Part shown: positions 10,796 to 21,178 of the stretch, piece by piece
How positions within the stretch are numbered: the first letter of the stretch is position 1
How the letters are laid out: each line of letters opens with the position of its first letter
From: Linum tenue
Taxonomy: Eukaryota; Streptophyta; Magnoliopsida; Malpighiales; Linaceae
Assembly: GCA_946122785.1 (NCBI GenBank)
Contig: CAMGYJ010000004.1
Location: 16,204,150 to 16,268,149 of the forward strand
Direction: 5' to 3'
Length of the DNA stretch: 64,000 nt
Notes under the pieces: generated by a model
The model's database searches: none
What the model was told of the DNA's origin: nothing
The model's input: only the letters and a program-made list of their open reading frames with translations
Translations under genes and position numbers: made by a program

Positions 10796-11340
10796 TACCA
10801 AAAAGGACACACAAGGTGCAAACAGAAGAGAGATTGCAGTAGGTAAGCCCAACACGCATTGCAAGATCATCATCCGGCCATATCATAACATGGTCTGGGA
10901 GCACCCCTCAGCACGGAGGTCCACTAACACTATAGCATAGCCTAGCATGCTCCATACCTTAGTTGTGATATCAACTCCCAACGTGACCCCTATCCAACTT
11001 GCAATTCGGCTAAGCCAATTCGCATACGTCAGAGGAAAGTACGCTAAATTAACCCAGATAAGCCAAGCCTTACTATCAAAATCCGTCACACTTATACTGG
11101 GAGCCAATGGCCTCAAGTAAAGAAGATTACCTTGATAGAACCGGTGACTGTTCTCCAAGATCCAATTGCTGGTTGATTTGATTGAGATGGAAGTTGAATA
11201 AGAAGGAAATCACAAGTTAGAGAAACCATAACTAGTCCATCTATGCCCCCCCAAAACTTTGTCATCCAACACCTTAGGACTACTAAAGACTGCATATGTT
11301 CAGCAGCGGATTCAGAACACAGAAGAGCGCTGCGTCTCAT
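10796..11340 (-). pseudogene. LINE ORF1 (DUF4283-type) relic
   Basis: Minus-strand frames at 11340-11113 and 11158-10883, joined by a frameshift, resemble the DUF4283 gag-like domain of plant L1-type LINEs. The readable parts are an FLLIQLPSQ segment, YLRPLAPSI, then AWLIWVNLAYFPLTYANW followed by LSRIASWIGVTLGVD. The pattern WV-x-L-x3-PL-x-Y-x3-LSRIAS-IG is typical of this family. A further frameshift lies near 10885, and the continuation is interrupted by the hAT element. No endonuclease or reverse transcriptase is seen. Confidence 0.6.
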
Positions 11341-12408
11341 TTCATTAGAAAATTAGAACCGTAAACAAATATAATGATTATAGATTTTTTTACAATGTCA
11401 ATTGTACATGTCGGTATTTTAATTTAGCGAATGCATCATAATGGAGTCCACATTTCATATAAAAATACTTGAGCAACCGGTAGAAATTCATCGCTTATTA
11501 TTATTTTTTTTTTGCACAAATCAATTTTCACATGTCTAATTGTTGAAAATGTTCCTCTGTAGTAGCTGTTGAAACGAGCAGCGTCAACACTAGACAAATC
11601 AATCGACTAATCAATTTGCATTGTGTGTCCATCCCTATATCCACCAGATGTTCTATTAAATTTTTCAAGGGAACAAACCACATATTTCTTTTAGTCTTTT
11701 TCATTTGACTTTTAGGTTTCATTATTTTTTTAGAAGAATAATCTTTGGAGCTATAATTTCTAAACTAAATTTAAAGTAGTGATTTGAATATGTTCATCTG
11801 AATAATTTTTTCTAGTTATACCCAATCTTATTATAAAATAACACTGGACCGAATGACTAAAATCAAAAATTTATAAGGACTATACTAATACCGGATCTAG
11901 AGGAGGCAGAGCCGGGGCCCGCGGTAGCCACCCTTTGGATCCGCCACTACATATGTTGCAAGAACTGTTCCGCAAGGAAGTTTTCCATCTAACGGCCCCT
12001 TCTTCACGGGTTTACAATAATACAAGAATGAAAGTTTGAAAAGAATTTAATATATGTATAATACTAAACAAATTTTTGCTAATTCAGAGTAAATTTGTGT
12101 TGGCTAAGAATGCAACCATGATGGTTGATGAACTCATTTGTTCTTATTTTCTGTGGTAAACGTGTAAAGAACGCTCCAACATCTACAGTCTACCCATAAT
12201 AACACGATGTGTCTTAATCTCAATCAAATTAAAGTACAATCGATAATTAACCATGCGATTGGGAGTGGTAATCATGAGCTCCTTTCATGAAAGAGAATAA
12301 CCTATCGATGTTAGATAATTTACTGCAAAATTGATTTTTTCCCCTAAAAACCTGTTTAAACAGACGTCCGAAAAAGGATTAAAAAACAGACGTATGAAAA
12401 AACGAATA
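11341..12408. repeat. Intergenic sequence with repeat shared with 24.3 kb
   Basis: About 11605-11890 is clearly related, in the same orientation, to about 24275-24550. Shared phrases include CTAATCAATTTG then ATTGTGTGT, CTTTTAGGTTT, and AAATAACACTG then ACCGAAT. The 24.3-kb copy lies inside a MULE-type element, so this is probably a decayed copy of the same element, although its ends are not recognisable here. The remainder shows no gene. Confidence 0.45.
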
Positions 12409-13489
12409 TTTAAATAAGGGTTAATAGCATAAATTGCCCTTTTATTATGGTTTTTTCTCAAACTTGCCCCACTACTATATTTCAAATCAAACTTGCCACT
12501 ACTATTATCGTGATATCAAATTTATCCTTCCGTTACATTTTTCATCCGCATTCCATTAGTTCTGGTCCAACCACAGTCCGGTTGGTTTAATACCATAAAA
12601 ATAGAGGAGAAATTCAATTTTGCCCTCAATTTTTGCTTATCTCCTCTCCGTCACTATCCCATAGATAAGATTTGGGAACATACCAACAATCCTTCACCTT
12701 CCTCTAACCTTCGACTCCGACTAGGGATGGCAATGGATCGGGTTGGGGCGGGTTTTGCCAAACCCGAACCCAAACCCATGGGTTTGTCCGTCAAAAAAAC
12801 CCAGGGTAAAACCCGTTGGGTTTGAAAAACTCAAACCCAACCCAACCCGCTGGGTATCCGCGGGTTGATGGGTACCCGTGATTTTTTTTGGTAAAGTATT
12901 TATAAAATAATAATTAACAAGAAACTATCAAAATAAAAATCAAGCATAAATCTCACCATACAAACTATCCATACATAAAACATCGTTCTAGAAAATTCAA
13001 GCAAATCACACACTATCCATACAAATTGTTCAACTCCAATCTAGAAAAGTCACAAATTATCCATACACAACATGATTAATTAAAGTTTCCTCCTCCTTGA
13101 GAACTTGAACATTGTCATCTTAGCTTCACTCTCAGCTCCATAACATCGACTTCATTCTACAGAACTAGGTAGACCAAAATTAGAAATGTCTCTTCAAACA
13201 TAAGAAAGATGGATTTTTTAAAGAAGATAGTTATAATATTAAATATACCGGTAACACATGAAGCACAATCTGGATCAAGGTCATCATTAACAGTGGCATA
13301 AGTCATGAGCTTATCAATTATTTCCAAGCCATCTGCAAATAGGATAGCAAGTTAGCAAATAATGGTAACCGACAATATCATAACTCAAAACATGTATTAA
13401 AGTTCATATGTTAAATCAAACAATCAAAGGTTATCAAGCTACCTGGAATGGTTGAGTTGAGCAACCAGTTTTGAGTATAGGTGTCAAAA

Positions 13490-13755
13490 CATGACCCGAC
13501 CCGAGTAACCCGCCCAACCAACCCGATCCGCGACCCGCCCGCAACCCGATTGGACTAAAAGTCAAAGACCCGCAACCCGCCCGACCCGCAATCCGCTTGA
13601 CCCGCAACCCGCATAACCCGCAACCCGCTTGACCCGCAACCCGCTTGACCCGAACCCGATTGACCCGCAACCCGCTTGACCCGTAACCCGCTTGGCCCGT
13701 AACCCGACTAACCCGAACCCGATTAACCCAACCCGAACCCGCCCGATTGGCACGA
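13490..13755. repeat. Subterminal tandem repeat, left end of inner hAT
   Basis: Units such as TTGACCCGCAACCCGC recur about a dozen times with slight changes. The open frames at 13434-13784 and 13562-13753 on the minus strand are artefacts of this repeat (RVKRVAGQAGCG-like periodicity). Subterminal repeats in hAT elements are usually transposase-binding sites; that role is inferred. Confidence 0.7.
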
Positions 13756-14157
13756 ATAATACTACATAATATGTTTTTGTGCATAAATATTATATGTAAA
13801 TAATATATATAAAGTTTACTTGACTTGCCCTATTATTTTTTCATCTTTCCAACCAAGAACAAAGGTTTACTTTGTGTTGACAAATGACAACTGTCATTAT
13901 ATTGAATCACATAATAGTCTCACTGTCTCGGTAAATTGAATCACATAATACTTTATGGTCTCTCTGCCTTTTAGTTGAATCAAATAAACAACAAGTTCAA
14001 ATTGTAACAAATCAATTACGTGGACTAGCTGGCTTATGTGCTGGTCTTTCCCATCCGAGGGAAACGGTTCGCCCAGTAGAGACATATTTTTTTAACATGT
14101 TTTTGTATGTCAACTTATACATAAAATTCCTTTAATGTTTTTGTATGTCAACTTATA

Positions 14158-14530
14158 CATAAACTTCACTTAATATATAACATAGTTAGTAAAATATGGT
14201 ACGAGAAAGTTACGTATAAAATACTTATGGGTATTATACTTCGTCTCTTAGGTAATGCTACGTTTAATAGTACGTTAATAGTAATAAATATATAAAACTA
14301 ATTACTTTTATAAATAAATCAATATGTAAAAATAGTAAATTTAATAATACATAAAATCCACTTAATGTATAGCATAGTTAGTAAAATATGGTACGAGAAA
14401 GTTACGTATAAAATACTTACGGGTATTATACTTCGTCTCTTAGGTAATGTTACGTTTAATAGTTATAAATATATAAAACTAATTACTTTTATAAATAAAT
14501 CAATATTAAAAATAGTAAAGTTAATAATTT
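14158..14530. repeat. Direct tandem duplication of about 185 bp
   Basis: Two adjacent copies share ATAGTTAGTAAAATATGG, ACGAGAAAGTTACGTATAAA and ATTATACTTCGTCTCTTAGG, and diverge slightly. A smaller duplicated phrase (GACATATGTTCTTCTCAATA) occurs at about 14570 and 14687, and a short TTTAGGG-rich run lies at about 14970-15003. None of it is coding. Confidence 0.7.
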
Positions 14531-15024
14531 ATTTCATTAAATACGGATATTAAACGTTTGGAGTCGTAGGACATATGTTCTTCTCAATAACCAACAATTT
14601 CATACTACATAACTATAGTTCATGGTTTAAGGTTAGTGCATAGGGTATACGGTAGAGGACTCGTGGTTTAGAGTTTGGAGTCATAGGACATATGTTCTTC
14701 TCAATAACCGAATATAAAATTGACTCAACTTACATTCTTCACATAACATACGTTGTAGCTTATTCCAACAATTTCATAACATATAACTATAGTATAAGGT
14801 ATAGCCGTATAGGGTCATGGTTTAGAGTTCATTGTTTGCATGTTTGGGTTATGGAATTATGGTTAAGGGTTGAGGTTAGTTTTACGGTTAATTACTTAAT
14901 GTTGTGATTTAATATAATGTATGGTTGATGGTTAAGGTTAGTTTTAGGTTTCAGATTTAAAATGGTGTTATAGGGTTAGGGTTTAGGGTTTAGGGTTAGG
15001 GTTTCTTCATGGTTATGCTTTGTG

Positions 15025-15400
15025 CACTACAAGAAAACAGAGGTTTAGTGTCGGTTGAGTTGAGTCGGTTCACTTAACCGACACTAAAATTCTATTTTGT
15101 GTAGAAGATTTGTGTCGGTTACTTAACCGACACTATTTTCTCCAATTTTGTGTCGGTTAAAATTAAACCGACACAATTTTCAGCATATTTGAGTCGGTTT
15201 TACTTGTAACCGACACAACTATTGTTGGTTTGGGTCGATTTTGTTATGAACCGACACAATTCCACTTACCGCCCAAATTTTATTAGTGTTTTAAATGACC
15301 GCCAAAATTTTAGTGGCCAAATTTCCATACCCGCCCAAAAAATTCACCTCAACCATACCCGCCCAAAAAATTCACCGCCAAATTTCCATACCCGCCCAAA
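15025..15400 (+). mobile_element. CACTA element left end, right end missing
   Basis: The sequence starts CACTACAAGAAAACAGAGG and continues with several inverted GTGTCGGTT/AACCGACAC pairs, the usual layout of CACTA subterminal regions. I could not find the matching end (TTTCTTGTAGTG) before 17579, so the element is truncated or rearranged. DNA from 15406 to about 15930 is leader-like, with polypyrimidine, Ser/Pro-rich frames and no recognisable protein. Confidence 0.65.
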
Positions 15401-15930
15401 ATTTTAGTGGCCAAATTTCCTTTATTATTTAATCTTTACTATTTTTTCCAAACCCAACATATCACGATCCTCCTCCCATGTGCTCATCTCTCCCCCTTCC
15501 CTGCCCTCTCTCTTCTCCAACGAACAAACACAAACCCAGAAACCCTCTTCTCCTCTACGACGAACAAACCCAGCAACCCTCTCGTCATATCTGATGGTTC
15601 CCCTGCCCTCTCTCCTCCTCTCCGGTGCTTCCCCTTCTGCCATCGAGATCTCCTCTTCGTCGAGTAGCCGCAAGCAATCGCCACCGCCTTCAATCCCCAG
15701 GAATCGCTCGCCACCTTGGAGAACAACCGAAGAAGATCAGCCGCTCGATCTGTCTTTCTCTGAGCTGCAGAGCAACAGGAGAAGATCCACCACTCGATTT
15801 GTCTTCCCAGCGCTTGATCTGGGGATTTTTCCTTAACCTCTGCCTGCTGGTTCACCTGCGCTTCCCCAAATCGAAGAAGGCTGGTGTTGATTTCTTGATT
15901 TTCTGGATTTAGAGGATGAAAAGAGGCCAT

Positions 15931-17300
15931 TTGAGAGGACGAAAGGCAGAAAAAGAGATAACAGGAAAGGGTCTGGTATGTGTTTGGGCATCAAACCTTA
16001 CCTTCCATACTGCGAAATCATCACTGAAGCAATAATGCTAAAGTGCCTAATGGTAATGGCTTCACAATTTGTACAAACCTTCTGAAATTATCATGAAGAT
16101 TTCTTGTCATGTATCATTAAAAAGGTTGTGTACAATTTTGTCATGTTAGCAGTAGCTTCTGTAAGCTTCTGTGAGCTTCTATGAAGTTGTTTTTAGATGA
16201 GCTATTATGATGTACAAGAAATTGCAGTTGATTAATTATATAAGGTAGGTAGGTGGTTGTACAAGAAATTGCAGGAATCACTGACGCCATACATTTATTG
16301 CTTGGTTTGGATAGTTGTAACTGGTGAGGATGAAGTTTGAGGGTTGTGAGCTTCTATGAAGTTGTTTTTAGATGAGCTATTATGATGTGCTTCTACTCTG
16401 TTTTGTCATGACTTCTTGGGAGTGGACAAGTGTTCGTAGTGCTTTGTATATGGTTTATTTATTTCTGATTGCTTCAGCAGTTGAGTTTGCTAGAGAGAGT
16501 AGTAACTTTGAACTCCTTTGAATTATGTTTCTAGGGTGGGAAAGGCTTGAAGGTCTTAAATGCTTTGAGCGGACAATTGAAAGCAAAATTATGGAATCGA
16601 TGAAGAAAAGGCAGACCTGGAAACTATAGTTACAGAGCAAGAAAATGTTATCTCATAGATCTGTAATTGGTTCTCATTAGGTTGAGTTTCATCATACAAC
16701 AATGAGTTTTTTTTAATTGTATGTTATTTACCACTGATCCATAAATGATATTTGTATCAGTTATTCATATTAATGTTAGAATCTCATGTTACAAAGAGTT
16801 CGTGTTTTCAATTTGCATGTTAATATATGTATAGTGGATATATGACTAGCGGTTTATAATTAGCTACGCGAAAATGCAGTGCTAGATATTAGTATTTAAT
16901 TAAAGTTACATGAAGTTAATAATTTGTAGATGAAGTTGAGTAAGGAATATTAAAAGCGTGTGTTACCATATAAAATAAGAATGAAAGTTAAATTACACTA
17001 GAAAGCACGAATAAGCACGAATGTGAACAAAATAAAAGCACGACATAAACATGATCAGGCACGGCACGACTTGACTCGTGCTTGGGCCCGGGCCTAATAA
17101 AACTGTTAAATGGGCTTGTATGGCACGACACGAAATTTAATGGGTTGTGCCTAGCACGTCACGAATCTAGTCATTCATTTGTTTAATAATGTACATTCAT
17201 GTTTTATTCATTGCAATATGGTGATCGGTGAGTTTGTTTTAAATTAGTGTAATAACTCTCTCAAAAAAAAATAGTGTAATAACTAATTATAAAAAAACTC
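15931..17300. other. Interior of inner hAT, unassigned
   Basis: No recognisable gene is seen. A phrase of about 40 bp containing GAGCTTCTATGAAGTTG and GATGAGCTATTATGATG occurs at about 16168 and 16348. GTACAAGAAATTGCAG occurs twice, near 16212 and 16259. About 16990-17170 contains a GGCACGGCACGAC-type patch typical of another decayed hAT-like repeat. Confidence 0.4.
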
Positions 17301-17309
17301 GATGGTGTG

Positions 17310-17572
17310 GACCGAACAACCCGCAACCCGACCTGTTGTAACCCGCAATCCGATCAACCCGAACCCGATTGATCCGCAACCCGATCAACCCGTAACCCGA
17401 CTGATCCGCAACCCGATCAACCCAAACCCGATCAACCCGCAACCCGATCAACCCGCAACCCGATCAACCTGCAACCCGATCAACCCAAACCCGCTTGACC
17501 CGCAACCCGTTTGACCCACAACCCGATTAACCCGCGACCCGACTGAACCCGACCCGAACCCGCCCGATTGAC
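17310..17572. repeat. Subterminal tandem repeat, right end of inner hAT
   Basis: Units like AACCCGATCAACCCG recur through about 260 bp next to the right terminus, mirroring the left-end repeat but on the same strand. The plus-strand frame 17302-17514 (PINPNPINPQPDQP-type) is a translation of the repeat, not a protein. Confidence 0.7.
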
Positions 17573-17641
17573 ACCTATAGTTTTGAGCACACATTAGAAC
17601 CTCAACAGTTTCTGGGAGAAGTCTACTGCGACTAGGGCTAA

Positions 17642-19025
17642 CTAGTCTTCCACCGCACTAAAAGCAGACTCAGAAGCCTCAGTAGTCACTGGAATTGCAA
17701 GTATGTCTCTAGCAATCAATGCTAAAGTCGGATACTTTGACTCATTTGCCTTCCACCACAATAAAATATCAAATCCAGCTGTCTTGGGCAAGACTTTCTC
17801 CTTGAGGTACCATCCAACTCAGTTTCAACATCTACACTGCTAGTAGTCAACAATGCTACATACCTATCATATGCTGTCATTCTTCCTCCACCTTGACTAA
17901 TCGAACTCCCATCATGAGACGAATTGCCTTCTTGACTCACCTCCACATTTAACTTCTTATAATCCTTCTCCAATTCAACCAACAATTGTCGAACACTCTC
18001 AATACATGCCCTTGATTCAACGCCATAGATATCTGGAAAATAGCACTCCAACAAGGTAAACTTATACCTTGGATCAAATACAGCAGCAATAGCTAAAACA
18101 TCATGAATAGTACTCCAATACTTCTCAAATTTTGTCATCATACTTTTGGCCATATCTCTAATGAAAGCATCATCATCCAACATCCAATTAGAGATGCCCA
18201 CCTTTATGTCGCACGCCTTTTCAAAGAACAAATTGGAAGTTGGGTATTTAGCCCCTGAAAACAGCTCAGTCACATCATAAAACAACTCCAACTTGTCACA
18301 AACCTTCCTTGCAAACTCCCAATTAGACTCACTAGGTAAAGTCTTGTAATCCTTATCCATTTGCTTCAGACGAGGAAATACAATCTTATACAATCTTGTA
18401 ATCCTTATCTTGAAAATGTCACTCTTCAATGTATTTCGACAAGGGCACTTGAATAAAGGTTGAATGATGAAGATAAATATTCTAAAACCAATATGCTCGA
18501 CAATAGAGAGAGGGTACTCATGTAATTAATCATGGAAGCTAAAGCACGCCTCCCTTCTTCCTCATCAAATTTGTTGCCACTTGCTTTGCTAACATCTCCT
18601 TTCAAATTTTTTGTCAAAAGCATTTGTTTAAGATCTTTGCATTTTTTCCTCGGACATGTATGTAGAATATGCTGGCGCAAATGACTGGTCCCGTTATTAG
18701 TAGAAGCAGATAAGAGCTTCTTACATCGTATGCATTCGGCTCTAAGAACCCCATCCTTCAAAATTCTGTTGAAATGCTGGCAAACATCACTTTTAAGCCC
18801 ACTTGTATCAAGAACATTAACCTCATCAGATCTTGTTGGTTGTCCACTATCCATTACACCAGTAGGTGCTGCAGCTGCAGCAGCACCATTACCACTCTCA
18901 CTAGTGGGATTAGGAAGTTGGGACTGAGATCCCGCAGTAGGTGTAGAAGTAGTACCAATAGTCTCATCACCTCCACTAACAATTGGAGTTCCGGCTTCGG
19001 AGGCATTTGAAGCCATATCAAGCAC
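17642..19025 (-). pseudogene. hAT transposase, internally deleted and frameshifted
   Basis: The minus-strand frame from 19025 has a Ser/Thr/Gly-rich N-terminus and then a BED-type zinc finger (about 18780-18640) with C-IRCKK, then HLRQHILHTC. A frameshift near 18510 is followed by YPLSIVEHIGFRIF. The frame then jumps to the C-terminal third (18429-17722: FPRLKQMDKDYKTLPSESNW, FDPRYKF, MTAYDRY). A final frameshift leads into the dimerisation domain (LLWWKANESKYPTLALIARD, then PVTTEASESAFS), ending at a TAG at 17642. The central part with the catalytic acidic residues is missing, roughly 250 residues by comparison with the family. It cannot be an active transposase, although the DNA-binding and dimerisation parts remain readable. 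Confidence 0.82.
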
Positions 19026-19319
19026 CTACACAAAGCAAAATCATAGTGAATTGAGTGACAGTTTCAACTTCCCAAATCTCTTATCTAATAGCTCTCTAAC
19101 AATATATATATCTCTCGTCCACTTAACACCTACCAAAGTGATGCAAAGAATCATGCGGACCACAAATATAATCACTATATTCAATCCAAATTAATTAACA
19201 GCAACTACTTAGGTTTACTTCAATCCAAACTAATTAACAGCAACTACTTAGGGTTTACTTCAATCCAAATTAATTAACATACACACCAACAACTACTTAG
19301 GGTTTACTTGAGTGTTTGG

Positions 19320-19930
19320 ATTGGAGAAGAGCTTTCCCAAGACAAGAAATGAGCGGCTGATGCTGGAGAGAGGGGTCGGGAGGGAGATTCTGGACCTGGT
19401 GGCGTGTCCGGCGGCGGAGTCGACGGATCGGAGGTAGACGGCGGAGAGGTGGTCGGGGAGGTTGTTGCTAAGGAGCAGGGAGAGTCGGAGAGAGTGGCGG
19501 GGCAGAGGAGCAGGGAGAGCCGGAGAGGGCGCGGCCGGTAATGGAGTCGCAGAGGCGGAGCCGGAGCAAATGAAGAGCAGGGGAGAGCGCGTCGGGATTC
19601 AGGAATGGAGGCGGAATTGCGGAAACTCGGCAGAGGGTTTTGGTGGTGGCGGGGCGGCCGTCGCCAGGCGGATTGGGAGTCGGGACTCGGGAGTCGGGAC
19701 AGGAGGGTTTTGGTGGTGGCGGGGCGGCCGTCGCCAGGCGGATTGAGAGTCGGGGGTCGGGACGGGAGGTGGAGAAGAGGAGTCGCGGAGGCCGGAGAGG
19801 AAGATGAGTTGCGGACAGATTGGATTTGGCAGCGATGGGAAGCTGGGAATTGTGATTTGTGTCTCTGGGAAGTGGGAAGGAAGTGGGCTGAGGTCGACTA
19901 GGGTAATTTAGGATAGGGTTAGATGTATGT
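19320..19930 (-). other. GC-rich leader of the hAT element
   Basis: This purine-rich, GC-rich block lies upstream of the minus-strand transposase and probably contains its promoter and leader. It includes a direct duplication of about 71 bp (GGGTTTTGGTGGTGGCGGGG near 19635 and again near 19707). Open frames on both strands are compositional. Confidence 0.45.
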
Positions 19931-20037
19931 CAGGGTATCCACGGGTCGGGTTCCCCCAAACCCGAACCCGCCCAACCAGCCACCGGGTTTAAATCCGAAC
20001 CCGGCCCGAACCCGGTCAACCACCATCTAATTCCGTC

Positions 20038-20800
20038 ATAGAATTCAACTCGCCGCCGTCGTGATTGTCGCCCTTTTCATGTGCCATTAACCCTTTTTTC
20101 CAAACATTCAATCAAAACCCCATACCTAAATCTAGTATTTCCAAATCACCGGCAAATCAACAGTCGTACCCGATGAGTGAGTCAGAGGTCCAATCGACTC
20201 CATCCTTCCCCTGCCGCCACCGAGTGAACCCTTATCCGAACCCATAATCTACTTCCCTTATCTCAAAATCAAAGAAACAACTCATTATCTCTTATTCAAT
20301 CTGTTGGAATTAGCTTTTTGAGATTTCAATTTTGGATGGGTGTTTTGGATGGATGATTAAGGTTTTGTAGGTGCAGGCTTTATCATCCAAGTCGTCGTCG
20401 GCTCTCGAAGCTCGTAACATAAACTTCAAACCACGCCATAACTCTTAGTTGGAAACCCAGATCTCATTATCTAGTCCCGGCGCTATCATCGTCCCGTCAC
20501 TTCAGTTGACAAGCGGATCGTCGTCCCATGCCTCGTGGGCGTCGATGTTGGGAAGAACCCGCCGACCGATCTGATCCCGTGTTCGTTGATCTGTTTGTTG
20601 AGGAATTTTTTTCATTTGCGTTTCAGGCATGGTTTCGATTGATTCCGTGGTGCGTGTGCATCAGGGGTCGCCATTGATCTAGTTCCACCGTCGAAATCGG
20701 CTTCACCTACCTCTACCGGAACTTCTCTGTTTTGGGTTGAGGAAGGTAAAGTGTAATTAGTAGGGCTAAACAGGTAATTATACCTAGACTCAGGCTTTGT
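20038..20800. other. Right interior of the 8.5-kb MULE
   Basis: The block is gene-like in base composition (for example CGCCGCCGTCGTGATTGTCG) and could be a captured host fragment, but no frame gives a recognisable protein. The inverted-repeat arm of the MULE occupies about 20800-20950. Confidence 0.4.
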
Positions 20801-21178
20801 CTAACCTGGTTCACGGAGGTCAGACGAAAAAAGTAATAGAAGGGCAGATTTCAGTATGTAATTATAATAGTGGGACAAGTTTGATGTAAAAAATAGAATG
20901 ACAAGTTTAAAAAAATGCAATAGTAAAGGGACAATTTATGCTACTAACCCTTTAAATAATTAAATCACAAAAACAAGCAGACAGACAGAAGCACAACAAT
21001 CCAATTCGCCACTAGGCCCAACCACGGCCCACATATGTTCACGTAATTGATTAATTAATTAATTAATTATTAAACATCTTTATCATCCATTTCCCATTCC
21101 ATGGATTGTCGTTACCCGCCCGTACACTGATAACTGATTAGCTCCTCGATTTATTTGGCGGGTGGGGGGGAACTCAAG

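Larger units (their letters stand above)
13476..17579. mobile_element. Non-autonomous hAT element with satellite-like ends
   Basis: Perfect 12-bp inverted ends TATAGGTGTCAA are flanked by a perfect 8-bp target duplication, GTTTTGAG (13468-13475 and 17580-17587). The element therefore inserted late into the surrounding hAT. Long runs of CCCGCAACCCG-type repeats adjoin both ends. The interior is AT-rich, contains a tandem duplication and one CACTA terminus, and has no recognisable hAT transposase. Confidence 0.85.
12722..20029 (-). mobile_element. hAT element with defective transposase
   Basis: The left end TAGGGATGGCAATGGATCGG and the right end ACCACCATCTA (imperfect) enclose GGGTTT/AACCCG-rich subterminal DNA on both sides. 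The flanking octamers ACTCCGAC (12714-12721) and ATTCCGTC (20030-20037) match at 6 of 8 positions, consistent with an aged target duplication. The transposase relic (17642-19025) lies on the minus strand and its presumed promoter region is near 19.3-19.9 kb. A second hAT element was later inserted at 13476-17579. Confidence 0.68.
12418..20950. mobile_element. 8.5-kb MULE carrying nested hAT elements
   Basis: The left end GGGTTAATAGCATAAATTG and the inverted right end GGGTTAGTAGCATAAATTG are related for at least 80 bp. Both continue with CAAACTTG words. The element is flanked by a perfect 9-bp repeat, TTTAAATAA (12409-12417 and 20951-20959), as expected of Mutator-like elements. Nearly all of its length is a later hAT insertion (12722-20029). 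The MULE's own interior is 12500-12713 on the left and 20038-20800 on the right. The latter is GC-rich and gene-like in composition, but I cannot assign a product. Confidence 0.82.

Noticed and set aside
13434..13784. 116-residue Gly/Arg/Val-rich frame
   Set aside because: Translation of the short tandem repeat at the hAT end, with periodic residues; not a protein.
14970..15003. Telomere-like TTTAGGG run
   Set aside because: Only four or five degenerate units inside a hAT element; too short for a telomere or a clear interstitial telomeric array.
17302..17514. Asn-Pro repeat protein
   Set aside because: Translation of the AACCCGATC repeat array, not a gene.
13490..17572. CRISPR-like arrangement of repeats
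   Set aside because: The repeats are contiguous and variable, with no unique spacers, and the genome is plant nuclear. They are hAT subterminal repeats.
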